A stretch of DNA of 64,000 nucleotides from Linanthus parryae (Eukaryota; Streptophyta; Magnoliopsida; Ericales; Polemoniaceae): NCBI GenBank assembly GCA_023055425.1, contig JALGPY010000010.1, positions 47,425,863 through 47,489,862 on the forward strand. Reading direction: 5' to 3'. Under the pieces are notes generated by a model, which ran no database searches, was not told the DNA's origin, and was given only the letters and a program-made list of their open reading frames with translations. Position 1 is the first letter of the stretch. Every line of letters starts with the position of its first letter. Below are positions 32,844 to 46,360 of the stretch, piece after piece. The translations under genes and the position numbers were made by a program.

Positions 32844-32967
32844 TGAAAGTTGGAGAAATCTTCCGTCCTTTTTCATTGATTATTTACACCTTTAAATAGG
32901 TAAAATACAATCGCTAAATTATACAACTAGTCCTCTAATTATTTACATAAGAGTCCTATAATTATTA
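32844..32967 (-). repeat. 5' LTR of the 4.4-kb Copia element
   Basis: 124 bp. Preceded on the plus strand by the primer-binding site at 32830-32843 (complement of initiator tRNA-Met) and followed by the target duplication cacgt. Confidence 0.92.
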
Positions 32968-32972
32968 CACGT

Positions 32973-35848
32973 GGCTAATGGATTTGAACTCAAAGTTACT
33001 AAAGCTACAGCTACACATAAGGATTAATTCCTGTATGAATTCAGAAGATTCAAACTCTAAATTGCACACACACATGTAATTCGCTAAACTTCTAAATATA
33101 TATAACCATGAAAAATAATCCGTACAATGTATTAAATTGACTTCGAATTGTCAAAGTTGCACCATATTACACAAAACATCCATAAATGAAATTAAAAAAA
33201 TAGTCTTGCTTCTACTGCAATCAAAATTCTCTAAACATTCGTGCCCGAAAAACAGCACTTCCTAATAATGCTTTCAGCTGATGGGGTCCCCAGAAGATCA
33301 GTTATCAAATCTAACTGATGAACAACACTTTTACCAGGAAACAGGGCGCGGTTTCCCTGTCACCACTTCAGCAAATATGCATCCGATACTCTAAATATCA
33401 ATGGAAGGAAAGTAGTGCAATAGATGAGGTGATATGTTAGACCATAGAATGAGCAAAAAAATTCACGGAGAAGTCTACATTCAGAGAAATGACACGTGAA
33501 ACGACACAGTTACCTGAAAGACAGATAATTCAACTTCCAGGAGAATCCAATTGTCCTCCTTGAACAAGAATTATTTTAATCTAGGCATCACAACTTCATG
33601 GGGGTACTTTGAAAGCATAGAAGTAATGTAGTGGTTACTTATTTGTAAATTTGACACGTAGGAAGATCTTAAAAATTAAATAAATTAGACCATTGATGTT
33701 CCTATTGCATCATGCCAGATATTAGAATATATGTCCTGACAAAAACCAGGCCAACTACCCTGTTCATGCTACTTGCTTGCAACAAAATTTTTTAACAAAG
33801 TTGAGTCGGGGTGTATGTGCATGTTCTTATCTCTGCACTCTCAACTATGTAACATGATTTGTGTATTCAGGAGAAAAAAAACTGCCCTTCTTTTTTGCTT
33901 TTGGTGAAGTTAGACCAGACTTTCTACTAAAATTGAGTTGCTTCCTTTCTCTGTAAGCAGTTTAGCCGCTCTTGTATTACTGGATATTGTGAAAACCAAT
34001 CTTGACCCTCATTGCTTCTTACTTACTACGACCAGGAACAAAAGGGCACCGCAAAAACACACTTCACTTATTTGCCAAAGCCTCTCCAGAATATTTTGTA
34101 AAGTTCCTCAAATGTTTGCCATAAATTGATAATTTTTTCCAAAACACTCTTATCTGGACTCTTTCAAACTTTACTCTAGTAAAGCATGTTCAAGATAGAA
34201 AAAAGGTCCCTACGATCTCATCAAGGTTGATGCGTATTCACATTCAGAACCATTAATGTCTGTTTTATCTCCCTCGGATAGTTCCTTTATGTAACACATA
34301 TGAAACTGTGGTCTCTAAGGACATCACCTCTACACCTCTAGTTTCTCAAACTAACAAAAACCTGTTGTATCACTACTGATCTATTCCTCTCCACAGTACA
34401 TCATCAATAAACAAATTCTCTGATCGAACTTTTTTTCTTTATACATAGTTTTAAAAACAGAATCACAGATTAATGTGATTCAAAGCCAAGCGAATAGAAA
34501 AATTCGTCAAAGCGAAAACACGCAGATCAATTTCCAGATACCGAACTTCAAGAGATCGCTTTAAAACAAAATCTATTAAAAGATTTCAGAGAGAAATTCA
34601 AACATTTGTGAGTAACAGAGTCAATTACAGTATCATATTAACACAAATCAAGACAGAAGCCATGAGAATACTAGTAATCTGATTAATCTAGTTAACCTGG
34701 ACAGCTTAAAGAAACTAAAAAGATAAAATGGAACTGAAATTGTAAGTAGAAAATAACTCTTGAAAACCAACAAGTTCACATGTTCAGCCAAAAATACATT
34801 AACATTAGATATCATGCTCTAAACTAAAGTTTAGGGACTACCTAAACCGGAACGAAAGCTACTGAAACACATTCGAAAAAATAAGAGTTGGAATTGACTC
34901 TAGTTCGTCACATCAGCAAACAAACTGATCAACTACAGCCTTAGCCAGCATACTAAAGAAACTTGCCGAACCAACGAATGATCCAGAGTCATCATAACAA
35001 CTTACAGAAACAACTTTGTCTTATCAAATTCATCAGAACAAGTCGGCTATTCCTGTTTAACTACTAGAATGATCCACATTCCAGAGTCAAAAGAATGTCC
35101 ATGCATCTTAACCGTGTTTGAAAGAATATACTGAAAAATCTCGACATTTGGATAATCAGTTTTGGTGTTACCTAGCAATCTAGCATTCTTATAATCCGTA
35201 CTTTGTACCATTACAGGAACTGAATAAGCATGCAAATATGAACAACAACCAAGAATACTATCCATCTTGGTTATGTATAGCTAATTGAAAACTTAGTATA
35301 AACTTACGTGTACAGGACCAAGAACCTCCATATGTATAGTCTTGACAAAATAAGCATGCAAATATGAACATTAAACAGGGGCCTAGAACCTACCTACTAC
35401 AAAAGACAAAAATTGACCGCCACGCTCCCACAGAATATAGATCGTCATTATAGTGGAAGTACCTACAACACCGATAAAGAATGTGTTACATTTCATAATA
35501 TAATTTCACAAATAGAAAATACACACGGTAGAGTGTAACTTACACAAGTAGCTCGCCAAGGCACGGTAAAGCCTACACAAGTACCTACGACAATGTGTTC
35601 TCCAATAGTCGCCACTTGGATCTCAAAGTAAACTGATAACCTCAACGTGTTCACAACTTATAGAAAGGAAATCTATATATATAATAGCAGAACGAACGTT
35701 TGCAAAAACTTCCATATCTCACTCTCCTATCCTTTACTCACTTTCCAAAAATGAATCCATCTATTCAAAATTCAAAAATGGCGGCTGGGTTTTAAGTGTT
35801 ACCAAATCCTTTGTTTTTTTTTTAGTAATCCAAATCCGTTGGTCTAAA
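32973..35848. other. Unassigned interval, unit 2 (holds kinase relic)
   Basis: Collinear with about 4758-8620 of unit 1, but without the hAT-type element. Apart from the kinase relic listed separately, no gene is supported. Confidence 0.5.
33250..33402 (-). pseudogene. MAP-kinase exon relic, unit 2
   Basis: Reverse strand reads GCIFAEVVTGKPR and, one frame over, LFPGKSVVHQLDLITDLLG. The first Trp of the DIWS motif is a TAG here, unlike unit 1. The shared frame break shows the relic was already dead when the array duplicated. Confidence 0.75.
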
Positions 35849-35857
35849 ATAATGAAA
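35849..35857. repeat. Left 9-bp target duplication of Mutator-like element
   Basis: ataatgaaa here and at 37247-37255; unit 1 has a single copy at the empty site. Confidence 0.85.
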
Positions 35858-36558
35858 GAGAAATGCTAGGTGTGCCGAAAAAATCTCCCGATGGAGGCCG
35901 AATATGCCACCTCAGACTCCTAATTAATTCTAATATTTTTCTCTCTCCACTATTTCTCTCTCCTTCGTTACCCATTTTTTTTTCTCTCCTCTGTTTCACT
36001 CTCCCCCTCCTCTCTTATCTCTCTCTTCTCTGCATTTGCATACAACAACACAACACAGAGCATTCACAATCCTTCATTATCTTTTGAGCCTCAATTTCAT
36101 TAGAACCCATATTATTTGAAAGAGAAGCCACAAAATCTTGTTCAGTGTTCATGTTATGAACTTTCATTTTTTGTTTTAATTTTGCATTTGAAATCTGAAT
36201 TTTTAGATGTTCTAGACAAAATTATCAACTTCTCTTTCACATGGTCTGCAATCAGAAGTATTTGAGTTTCGAAGGAAGAAGAAAGAGTAGTGGTTGTACT
36301 GTGTTGTTCATGGCGGTTATCACCTGAATCGATGGAGGTATCGAGTGGAGTTCAGTGTCTATCCTAACAGAAATCGATTGCGCCGGTGTATGATGGTCGG
36401 ACATGGGAGTTAGATTGGATCTTTCTTACTTTTTCATCCAACCCAGATCTATCCTACTACTAATTCATCAAGAACTCTGCAATTTCACAGACAAAATTCA
36501 GAAAGATCTGAACTCGCTCTGCTCTGAACCACACATAAAACCCAGAAAACCCAAATCG

Positions 36559-36560
<2 letters not shown>

Positions 36561-36591
<31 letters not shown>
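36561..36591. repeat. (CT)n microsatellite inside the Mutator-like element
   Basis: A run of about 30 bp of CT dinucleotides; the frames over it are artefacts. Confidence 0.9.
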
Positions 36592-36592
<1 letters not shown>

Positions 36593-36607
36593 GTTTCTTG
36601 GACTGAG

Positions 36608-37035
36608 CATGTTTGGTTCCAGCTTAAAATCTCAATAATCTGATGAAAATAATCTGGGGTGAATAAGCTGGCTGAAATTATAATCGGAAAATTGTTTGGC
36701 ATGCACTGAAAAATCTTGAATTAAAATTTAATTGCGTTTGGCAACACTTGCAGCTTTTACTATCAAATTTACAAAAAATGTCATTATTTGAACTTATGAT
36801 GCGTAAAGATGTTATGCGTTTGCACAAATTAACAATTCATGCATTAAAGAGATGGTAGAGTATGGTATTTCAGACACTATACCTAAAAAATCTCCAAAAT
36901 CGGAGATTGTATAATCTGCAGATTATTAGCCAACTTAAATTAAAATCTGACACAAAAAATCTACGAAACAAACGAGATTAAATTTTTTGGCAGATTTTAA
37001 TCTCAAATGAGATTAAAATCTCGAACCAAACAAGC
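36608..37035. mobile_element. Nested MITE-like element (428 bp)
   Basis: Opens catgtttggttc and closes gaaccaaacaagc, so the ends share the inverted 10-mer tgtttggttc. It is flanked by actgag on both sides (36602-36607 and 37036-37041). It lies wholly within the Mutator-like element and interrupts it. The 6-bp duplication does not fix the superfamily. Confidence 0.55.
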
Positions 37036-37752
37036 ACTGAGTTAGATTGGATCTTTGGTGTCTGGATGGTTAATTTGTTTCTAGGTTACAGTGAAAGAAA
37101 GAACAAGAAAGACGAGAGAGAGAGAGCGAAGAAGAGACAAAAAAAAATTACCAGAGAGTGTATATTAGTGGTGGGGCCATAGTGGTACAGCATGGCACTT
37201 TTCGTGAGCTGACCGGGAGATTAATCCGGGCCCCATAGCATTGCTCATAATGAAATCCCCATCTAATCTCACTTTCTAAATCTCAAACCTGTCAATTCAA
37301 AATAAAAATAAAAATTACGCGTATGCCCCTTCAAGTCAAACACAACGTTTGTTAGGTTTTCCAAAAATTGTGCTATTCAAATAAAAAGACGACTGCCAAT
37401 CAAAAAAAAATTCAAAAAAATCTCTTCGGTTTAACTACATAATATATTACTAAAAGAATTAGATAATATATTTCAGAAAAAACGTGCTATTAGAAAAAAG
37501 ACGAGTGCTGCCTTATCAATTCAAAAAGAAAATTCCTCAAAAAAAAATCAAAAAAAAAATGTTTGTTTAAGTAGATAATATATTCCAGAAAATCTGCTCT
37601 GTTTATTTCGAATAAATATGTTTGTTAACAGATTTGTTTCTTTGAAACAATGTCTCTAGAGATAAGATAACAATTTTCTTTTCAAAATCCTAAGAAATCG
37701 ATCCTCTCACTATTAATATCTCCTGCCAATCTCTACTGCTCATAAACTAGCC

Positions 37753-37808
37753 GAACGAACTTTAAAATTCGGTTCTCTCTGAACGAACTTTAAAATTCGG
37801 TTCTCTCT
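37753..37808. repeat. Tandem 28-bp near-palindromic repeat, unit 2
   Basis: Two copies of the same gaacgaactttaaaattcgg unit as at 9140 in unit 1. Confidence 0.8.
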
Positions 37809-38114
37809 GAGATTATTTTTAAATTGCAGAGAGAAGGTTATAGTTCGAGCGAGCAAAGCCATATTTATCTTTCATTGGGGTCGAGAATCGAACGGAGCAA
37901 ACAACTATCAACTGGCACGACAAGAACTCCCACGTACCTACCGATGGTCGCCTTTTGTGCACCTCCAGATTGGCTTCCGTTGCCGTGGAGTTGTTGCTCC
38001 TGTGCCAACAAGATTATTTTTTTCAGGTATTAAAACCGTGTTGTTAGTTTTTCTCTTTGTTGGGTGGTGATGGGTTTGTTTTTGGAAATTTGTAAAATAT
38101 CTGACTTAACTACC

Positions 38115-39991
38115 GATGGTCACCTTTTGTGCACCTTTTGTAGAGTGATTTGACAAAAAAAGGTTGCATATCTGCTGCAGTAAGAACCACTTAAGGAGAT
38201 CCTGGAGATACACATGGTTGCATTCCCTCATACCAGGTTTTTCAAGTAAGTCAGTAGCACATTTAGCTTCTCGTAAGTGACACCCCTGATCATTAGTGTT
38301 GATCCGAAAGCCCATAAAGTAGGAGAGATTTCCTAGATCCTTCATAGGAAACACAACATGACATATGTTGTACTAGTTGTGAAATGTATGTTTGATCACT
38401 TCATGCGATCAAAATGTCATCTACATAGATAAGCACCACCACTGTCAAAGAGTGTATGTGTAGACCAAATAGTGATGCATCCAGTCTTAAGAATAAAGGT
38501 AGAGAGCATAGTATACCAACCCCTAGGACCTTGTTTGAGGCCATAGAGAGACTTGTGCAGCTTACATACCAGCTGAGAGTTAGTCTGAAACCCAGGAAGT
38601 TAAATCATAAACACTTCTTCATCCAGGCACCATGCAAGAAAGCATTGCGGACATCTAGTTGTTTGATATTCCATTTCTTGGATAGAGAAAGAGATAGGAC
38701 TATTCTCACTGTTTATTGTCTTGCCACATGGCTGAAAGTTTCTTCATAGTCCAAACCATATTGTTGGTGAAACCCCTTTGCCAAATAATATGACTCTATA
38801 TCTAGAGACAATGCCGTCTGCATTTTTCTTAACTTTGAACACCAATTTTCATCCTATAGCCTTTATGTGTGGTGGTAGCTGTAAGAAAGACCAAGTACCT
38901 TGTTGCTGAAGTGCTTGATATTCCTCTCTCATAGCTTGCAAGCAAGTAGGGATTTCATAGCTTCAACAAAGGCCGGTGATTCGGTATCTACATAAAAACG
39001 CAAGTGTTGGCCTAAAACCTGGGATTAGGCTTGTGAGTACCAGCCTTAGATCTTGTGATCATTGTATGTACTCGTGGTAATGAAATAGAATATGGATTAG
39101 GAAAGGACTCAGAAGTTGATAATGGAGATGGTGGTGGCATTGTGTTAGAAGAGTGGGTAGTAGAGACAGAGGTATGACGACTTGGTGGGAATTGTAGGGG
39201 TGGTTGTGATGGAAGTGATAATGTATGAGAGGACGTGTTTAATACAAGAGGGAACTGTAACCAAGAATGCACATAAGAAGTGCAATTAAGACCAGTCAAA
39301 GTAAAACCTGATGAAGAAGAAGATAAATTGGCAAAGGGGAACTCATGTTCAAAAAATCTAACATTCCTAGAAATGTAGACATGAGATTTAGAAGTATCTA
39401 AGCATTTATATCCTTTTGTATGAGGATAGTAGCCCAGAAAACACAAGGACTGGATCTTTGTTGTAATTTGTGTCTAGTATATGCTCTTAACCATGAAAAA
39501 CAGGGGCAACCACACACTTTTAGAGAGGAGTATGTTGAAGTGTTATGAAATAATAAGTTGATATGAAGACTTAAACTAAAGCGATTTCTTGGGAAGAAGA
39601 CTGATTAGATAGTTGGACGTAGCAATAGCTTCCAGCACGAACTTGAGAAGCATATATACATTATGCAAAAGAGCCAATGCAGTTTCAATGATCTGTCTAT
39701 GTATCCTCTCTACCCTCCCATTTTTTTCTGGGGTATGAGGACAAGTGGTTTGATGGATAGTACATTGTTGATGTAAGTACAACCCAAAATAATTATTCAA
39801 GTACTCAACACCACGATGAGATCAAAATTAATGGTAGATTGAAATTGTGTTTTCACAAAAGCAGTAAAAATGTAGGTATGCTGTATAGGCAGTGTCCTTG
39901 GAAAGAAGTGGATATAACCAACAATATCTAGAAAAATCATCAAGGAAAGGATGTAGTATTTATATTTTGAGCAAGGCTCAACTGAAGATGC
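38115..39991 (-). mobile_element. Copia relic B, unit 2 (integrase to reverse transcriptase)
   Basis: The same truncated fragment as 9490-11380. Here the integrase C-terminus and linker stay open for 144 codons (39012-39446: CFLGYYPHTKGYKCL ... TMITRSKAGTHKPNP), and the integrase block CPHTPEKNGRVERIHRQ is clearer (39576-39800). RT text ends in MKDLGNLSYFMGFRIN. No LTR, gag or RNase H. Confidence 0.88.
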
Positions 39992-42334
39992 TCTCTGATA
40001 ACTCTCTATTAGAGTTATATTTCTCGCACGATTTGCTATACTTTTGTGTGATTTCCGGTAGGTTATCTTAGAAATATGCGGTAAATATGAAGAATTTATG
40101 ACTGTGAGCTATTTGTGCTTAATCGATAAATCCGGGCGTTTCTCGCGTTAAATTGAGCTTTATTTGTCACATTTGATCGCACCGGTATGTTTCGTGTTGC
40201 GTTTGACAGGAAACAGAACTTGCGAGATTGAATGGAAAGGAGATGCGAACTTCAGAATTGAGACGAAGCTCAGGAGATAGCTGTTCAACAAAATCCCAAG
40301 TATAGGATATCGTCTCAAGTAATAATCCGGTAAGTCCGGAGTCGAATCCACAAGGAGAGGAGGGTTAGAAAATGACTTGCAAAACTAGCAATAGCGAGTA
40401 GAAAAACGACTAACTAAAGCAAGTAACAAATTCTCAATGGCTTTAGAGCTTGCCAAGCTATCAAATCCACCACTAGTGATGGAGCAAGTTTTAGAATTCA
40501 AGTAAGAAACAAAGGAAACAAATACTAATACTACTACGATTCAAAAGAGCTAGTCGATATGGAAGTGAAGTTGGGTCAATTGATTTCGCTAGAGAACTTG
40601 TACATGAAGTTCAACACCCAAAACTTGCATCAAGTGAAGAATCATGGATTCTAAATCAAAGATGAATGTTTATTTCATGAATTCAAGAGAGAAACCCAAA
40701 ATCGAGTTATGTCAAGCATCAAGGATATGTACTCCTCCAAGTGAGTCCACATACAAGATCAAGCCACAATTCGGATTTGTCTTTCGACACGAATTCAATG
40801 ACTCGACATCCAAACTTGTGAAAACTTGAAGAATAATGGAGAACCTCACAACAAGTCACCCAACTTAATCAATCAACCCAACAATTGTAACTAGCTAAGC
40901 ATGACAATGAATTCAAGCGAGATTAAGAGAATTGAACTTTCAACAATCCAAACTTGAATCACAATTGATGTCATACACTTGTTCTTGTCAATTCATGCCC
41001 CAATATATGATAGAAACTACACAAAACCTAACCACTAGAACCAATGCTACAGAACTAACCAAGATGAACCATCTACTGCTGCTGCTACAGTAACTGCAAC
41101 TCAGAACAAAGCAGTAGCAGCAGCTCAAGAACCTAACAAAAACAGAGCATAGCAACAATAGCGTAACTATTCCAAAATCATTGAAAAACAGCCCAGAAAT
41201 GGCTTCAATCCCACCTCCTCTCTCCCTCTCTTCCTCTTTCTACGTTCTTGCTCAAGAACAACCCATGGTTAGGGCGAAATAAGAGAGAGAGAGAGTGGAG
41301 AAAAACAGAGCACTGTAAGGTCGACGGGTCTGTGTGTAGAACGAAGGTGTGAGAAGAGAGCCCTGAAATTTCTTCAAGAACTCATCTCAGCCTCTAATTG
41401 AACCAATTCATCCTCTATCGTTGATTTCGTCCTCTCACTCAAGAACCCTAGAAATTTGGGGCTTTCCTGTTGTGGGCTTAAATCAGCGTGGGTTTGTGCA
41501 AAAGGGATAGAGGGAGACGAGGAGAGAAGATTGGGCTTGGTTTGAAGTGAAATGGGTGCGAGAAGAGGCCGAATTTGGCGTTGGTTGGAGCTCGGACGGC
41601 CTCCCATGGAGGTTCTGGGTTCTTTCTTCGTCTCTTCGTCGGGGAGAGAGAAAGAACTAGCTGGCTGCTGAGTTGTTTTGACGAAAGGACACTCGGCTCC
41701 CACCTAAGTTTGCTGGGGGCTTAAAAAGGCCCCCAACCCTTCTTTCAAAAGTTCGGAAAATTATAACTCCACCCCCAATCCGTTAAGAAGTAATCTTTTC
41801 AGTCCTTAGAAACTTTAGAACCTTGCAAATTGGCCTCAATTCCGTTAGTTTCTTCTCAAACAACCCTTTGGATGCAACTTTGGCCTTGTAATGTGGCCTC
41901 TTGACTTCTAAACCTTCATTTTTGGCTTATTTCTTCAATTATATTCTCACAAAGGCCCTTGAATCTTCACTTTAACTTGCAATTTAGTTGCTTTGTCTTC
42001 AACTTAAGCCTCTTTATCACTTGATTTCTTCAAATTAAGTCCTCCAAGCCCTTTCTTCACGTCTCTTGAGCCGCAAATCCTCTTCAAATTCATCGTTTAA
42101 GCTGCCCCTAGCTAGCCTCTTGTGTTTTAAAGCACGTCTTCACCTACAAAATTAGGGAAAAACAACCAAAACTACGAAAACAAGCAAAAGTCTAGAAAGA
42201 GAGATAAAATAGACAAATTACACATATTAGCAAGTTATGAAGAGTTCGTTAACATACTAAAATATGCAATTTCAATTCATCAACAATAGCTAAGAAGGAT
42301 GAAGAAATTAAGACAAGAATCTGCTGCAATCAAA
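39992..42334. other. Unassigned repeat-like interval, unit 2
   Basis: Collinear with 11381-13700. A reverse Ser/Pro-rich frame is open for 109 codons here (41374-41703) but shorter in unit 1, so it is not conserved as a gene. No domain recognised. Confidence 0.4.
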
Positions 42335-43150
42335 CCTCCATGACCCAACCAATCACAATCCACCATTTTCCTCCTTCATTCTAAAATGCCAGTACCCCAT
42401 TCAAACACCACCTGCAACATCAACTCCCTCCATAGCCATGGCTTTTCCCTTTACTCTCCACTACACCCATAAACCCGATCAAATTCCCATTTTTCACCAT
42501 CACCTTGATCACGAACGACCAAATCACCCTCCAACTTCATCCACAAGACAACCCAAAGTAAGCCATCACCATTAACCATAACAAATGCTACTAAATACCC
42601 AACACTAGCCACAAACCCACAAAACAACCATCACCATGAACCACCAGTTCCACAACTCATCACATAAAGTCCCTTTCACAACTTGCTACTAACCAATTAT
42701 CACCATTACCATCACTGCCAATTCACTACCAAAACCTATCCCTCCTTCAACCCAGACACCACAGTACCTCCCCACTAACCTGAACCCTAACCTTACTCCA
42801 TGACAAACCGTAACAACCAATTTCATCCTCCTAAACCCATGGTTGTCACCTCCAAACCAACCTCAACCCACTGTTCCACCAAATCAACCACCATTACCAT
42901 TAACTTTAACCAACAATCCTCTACAACCTGCAACTCCATCCTCATAAGCACTAAGTAAAAAAATCACATCTGCCTATTACCACCATTTACTCCATCTCCA
43001 CAAAATATCACCAGAAGCTACCATCAACCTACACCAAAACAAACCCAGCAACCCACCTAATACAACAACCTGCGATCAATCAGCCACCACCTGATACCAC
43101 CAGACTTAACACACTACCACATACCCACGTACCAACAGACCTTCAACGTA
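42335..43150. other. A/C-rich, G-poor block, unit 2
   Basis: The counterpart of 13715-14530, with the same strand asymmetry and no intact frame. Confidence 0.6.
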
Positions 43151-43199
43151 GAAAAGAAAAACCGACAGAAGAAGTGCCCAATGCAGAGAAGAATTAATG

Positions 43200-44507
43200 G
43201 AGATTAACGCAGGAACAACGCAGAGGAAGAACTAGAGCTACGGGGTGAAGCTTGGAGTGTGTCGGAGCTCTGATTTTCTGTTTGGTCTCTCTCTATTATC
43301 TCTTATTTGATATTTACAATGAATTTATTTTTCGTAAACATTAGTATGAGTAGATAAATTACTTTGCTAGGTTCTTACGTTTGAACATAGGTCATGAAAC
43401 TTTTCCAGATTGTGAGACTTTGATTCATTAAATTGCTATCTTAATATGATTTATATTACGTTCATCTTTCATTCTTGTACTTTAAGTTATGAAATTGTAG
43501 TGTCGTGAACTATAGTTGCTACTTGGTGGAAATTGATGGACTGACACGTGAAAACGATTAGCCTAGAGTAAAGAATGAAAGCAAACCCCATATCGTGATG
43601 GACCGACAGGAGAAGTGTTGGGGTTTGGGTCATTACATAGTGTAAGTTCAATGCAGGATCAAGACTTGAAATAGCTTATCTATTCCAAGGCCTTGAAACA
43701 CCTTTCAAAGCCTTGAAACTGACTAAGCTTCATATACATGAACTTAGGAGGAGTTTTCTGATCTCAATCCAACTCCTAAATCCCTGTGCATGATTAGTTG
43801 ATACTTGATGATGAAAGACAAAGTATTTTGACACAATTTGCAGGATCTAACATCATCTATTTGACTTAGTACTGCAGGGAATCCTGTTTCCTATTTTGTA
43901 GGAACTTGTTTCCTAACTTATGCTTTGCAGATATGGTAACTGCTTGATGATTGATTCTGTGATCAAAATGCTGTGTTTAAAAGCTTCCCAACATATTTCC
44001 AACAAGATCAAATCAGTATCCCTAAAGATACTGATCAACTAGCCGTTCGGAGAAGCTGTTAGAAGAGTCAAGATTTTAAGCAAATACTCAGGAAAGTTTG
44101 TTGAGAAGATTCTGAAGATCTGACATTCAAACTGAGTGCTTAAAAGGAGAATTGCTGAAGAAATTCGGAGACACAACTACACAGAGCAATGTACAGAGAC
44201 ACAAACACATTCAAGGATTGAGAAACAACAAAGAAGCAGATTCATATCTCAACCCAAGCATCAGAAGAACACTGCATACTCACTGCAGATTCATTTCCTG
44301 TGTTCTTCTTTTTCTGAACTTCATTTGTATATCATTTTGATAATACTTATAGTTCTCATTCTCAAGGATTGTTGAAGGTGAACAATAGAGAACTCTTAGG
44401 CATTCTGATCCATGTAGCTCAAGTTACGTCCAAAACAGTGTGGCGTGACCAAAAGTGACCTTCTCGCAGTTCTCTTGCGCCTGTCTTCCAGGTCATGATA
44501 GTGAAGT
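43200..44507. other. Unassigned interval, unit 2
   Basis: Collinear with 14600-15895; no recognisable gene or element end. Confidence 0.4.
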
Positions 44508-44600
44508 GCGAGATTAGTCGCGTCTGACAGTTCGGCCTCGTCTGGTTCATCTGCGAGTTTAGTCGCGCCTGACAGTTTGGCGAGATTAGTCGCGTCTGGG
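44508..44600. repeat. Degenerate short direct repeats (gcgag-attagtcgcgtct), unit 2
   Basis: Counterpart of 15896-15990, again three copies. Confidence 0.75.
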
Positions 44601-44648
44601 TCATCTGCTCCTGCATCACTGAACCATATTTCTTACCCATCGCACATG

Positions 44649-44797
<149 letters not shown>

Positions 44798-45392
44798 AAG
44801 ATGACTGTAACCGAGGTATAAAGACGAAGATTTATACGGTTTGCCACTTTCTAAGTATGATGTTGAGAGGCTGTGTCAGGTTCGAGGATGGGAAACAAAG
44901 GGACTGTTTATGGTTTTGTTGTGAATTCAATTCTCTTGCCCCGTGGGCTGCTTTCATGCCTGCAATACTGATATGGATCACTCGAATTCTGAGAATTTTT
45001 GCAATCAACCAGAGGAATCATTGAAATTCAAATAAAGCACAGAAAGAAAAATGGTTATACATGGAAGAAAGATCAAGCAGATCACAGAGCTTGTTTTCAA
45101 TGTGAGTAATGCGGAGCCGGAGGTAGTTGAGGAGGAGAGAGAAGACATTGGAAAGAGAAGTGAAATTAAATGGAGAAGACAGAGTTTAATAAAGGGTAAT
45201 TTCGGAAAGTACTGCAAAAATTCACTTTATTTTGTCTGCCACTCATTCTCTTTCCTCCTGACGTGTCATGTGCTGTATGGTTAGAGCAAATCCACATCAT
45301 TTGCTCTTAGAGCAAACAAAATTTTCTCAATTGTGTAGTGTAAGAATCACCACCCAAAACTAAAACTAAGAAAGTGGTGGATTATCAAGGAA

Positions 45393-46093
45393 AATTGGCC
45401 ACAACCCTATGGGGGGAGGGGGAGGGTGAAAACCGTATAAAAAATACGGTCCATGACCAACCCTATGGGGGGAGGGGGTGCTTTTAGGAGAAATTTTGCC
45501 TTGGCTGTGGTATGGTTAGGGGGGATGTCCCCCTAGACATCCCCTCCCCCTCCCCCTACATGGAGTGATAATTAATTTAATATTTGACAATATTAATTAC
45601 ACTTAGTAATTTTTTATGATTATATCATATATTTTTTATGATTAATAAATTTTATTTTATTTTTATTATTGATAAAAAATAATAATTTACTCCCGATTGT
45701 TGAAAAGTATATTTACCAAAAGTCATATTTATCTTATTTTGTTCAAAATTTATTAAATTTTATCTTTTATGCAGTTAACAATTATAATTATTAAATTTAG
45801 AAACACGATTAAAAAAACGTTAAACTTATTGAATCACAACGATACAAAAATAGTATTCAGATACAAAGCAAATATCGCCACTTATTGTGCATAATTACTT
45901 TTCTTAGTATTAATAATTTATTTTTAAATTATTAAATATATATTTAAAATTATTTTTGTTGGGTGGGAGAAAAGGAATAGGTTGGAGATGAGTAGTTGTT
46001 TGGGGGAGGAGAAAATGGTGGGCCCGTGAGGGGAGGGGGAAGAGGAGGGGGAGGTGAGGGGAGGGGGAAAATGCCATGGGTTGGAGATGCCCT
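45393..46093. mobile_element. MITE-like block with G-rich ends, unit 2
   Basis: Counterpart of 16766-17467. The two left G-runs differ in length from unit 1, while the hairpins and the right edge gggttggagatgccc are retained. Class unassigned. Confidence 0.35.
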
Positions 46094-46360
46094 AATAAAA
46101 CGCACTACCTAAAGAAATATCTCAAAAATTGTAAATATTACGTGGTGAAGGTTCAAGATAAATATTGTCGCCAGCTTTATACAAGACTCGAGGGACCTGC
46201 TCTATCTGTAGTATTTGTACTGAACAAGATGTCGTCAAGTAGGAAGGATGAGAAAACTTATCAGGATGTGATATAGAAGAAGTATAAAGCTGCTGCTGCT
46301 GCTTTAACTGCAGGGAAGGGTCTTAGCCGTGCTCAGGCTTATGTATATGCTGGGCACTGA
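46076..46360 (+). pseudogene. Interrupted small ORF, unidentified, unit 2
   Basis: Same 94-codon frame with one internal TAG as at 17449-17733, translated identically. No family recognised. Confidence 0.35.

Larger units (their letters stand above)
28526..32967 (-). mobile_element. Copia LTR retrotransposon, gag-deleted, 4442 bp
   Basis: A complete insertion, with 5-bp duplication cacgt at 28521-28525 and 32968-32972 and an empty site in units 1 and 3. The two 124-bp LTRs differ at 3 positions. In element orientation the LTR starts TAATA and ends TTTCA, so the termini are TA...CA rather than TG...CA. The primer site tggtatcaaagctc (plus 32830-32843) touches the 5' LTR, and a purine-rich tract (gcgggggag) touches the 3' LTR. 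Protease, integrase, RT and RNase H are recognisable, but the gag and zinc knuckle are missing: only about 600 bp separate the primer site from the protease ORF. Non-autonomous and inactive. Confidence 0.95.
35858..37246. mobile_element. Non-autonomous Mutator-like element (1389 bp)
   Basis: Flanked by a 9-bp duplication (ataatgaaa), the Mutator hallmark, and absent from unit 1. The ends are 33-bp inverted repeats with 25 matches, opening gagaaatgctagg and gagcaatgctatg and sharing an inner aatctcccg. No transposase is present. The interior has a (CT)n tract, a repeated gttagattggatcttt (36411 and about 37041) and a smaller nested element. The interior could be captured host DNA, but I recognise no gene. 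Confidence 0.85.

Noticed and set aside
41374..41703. Reverse 109-codon Ser/Pro-rich frame as a gene
   Set aside because: It is shortened in unit 1 by small differences, has no domain and sits in repeat-like DNA.
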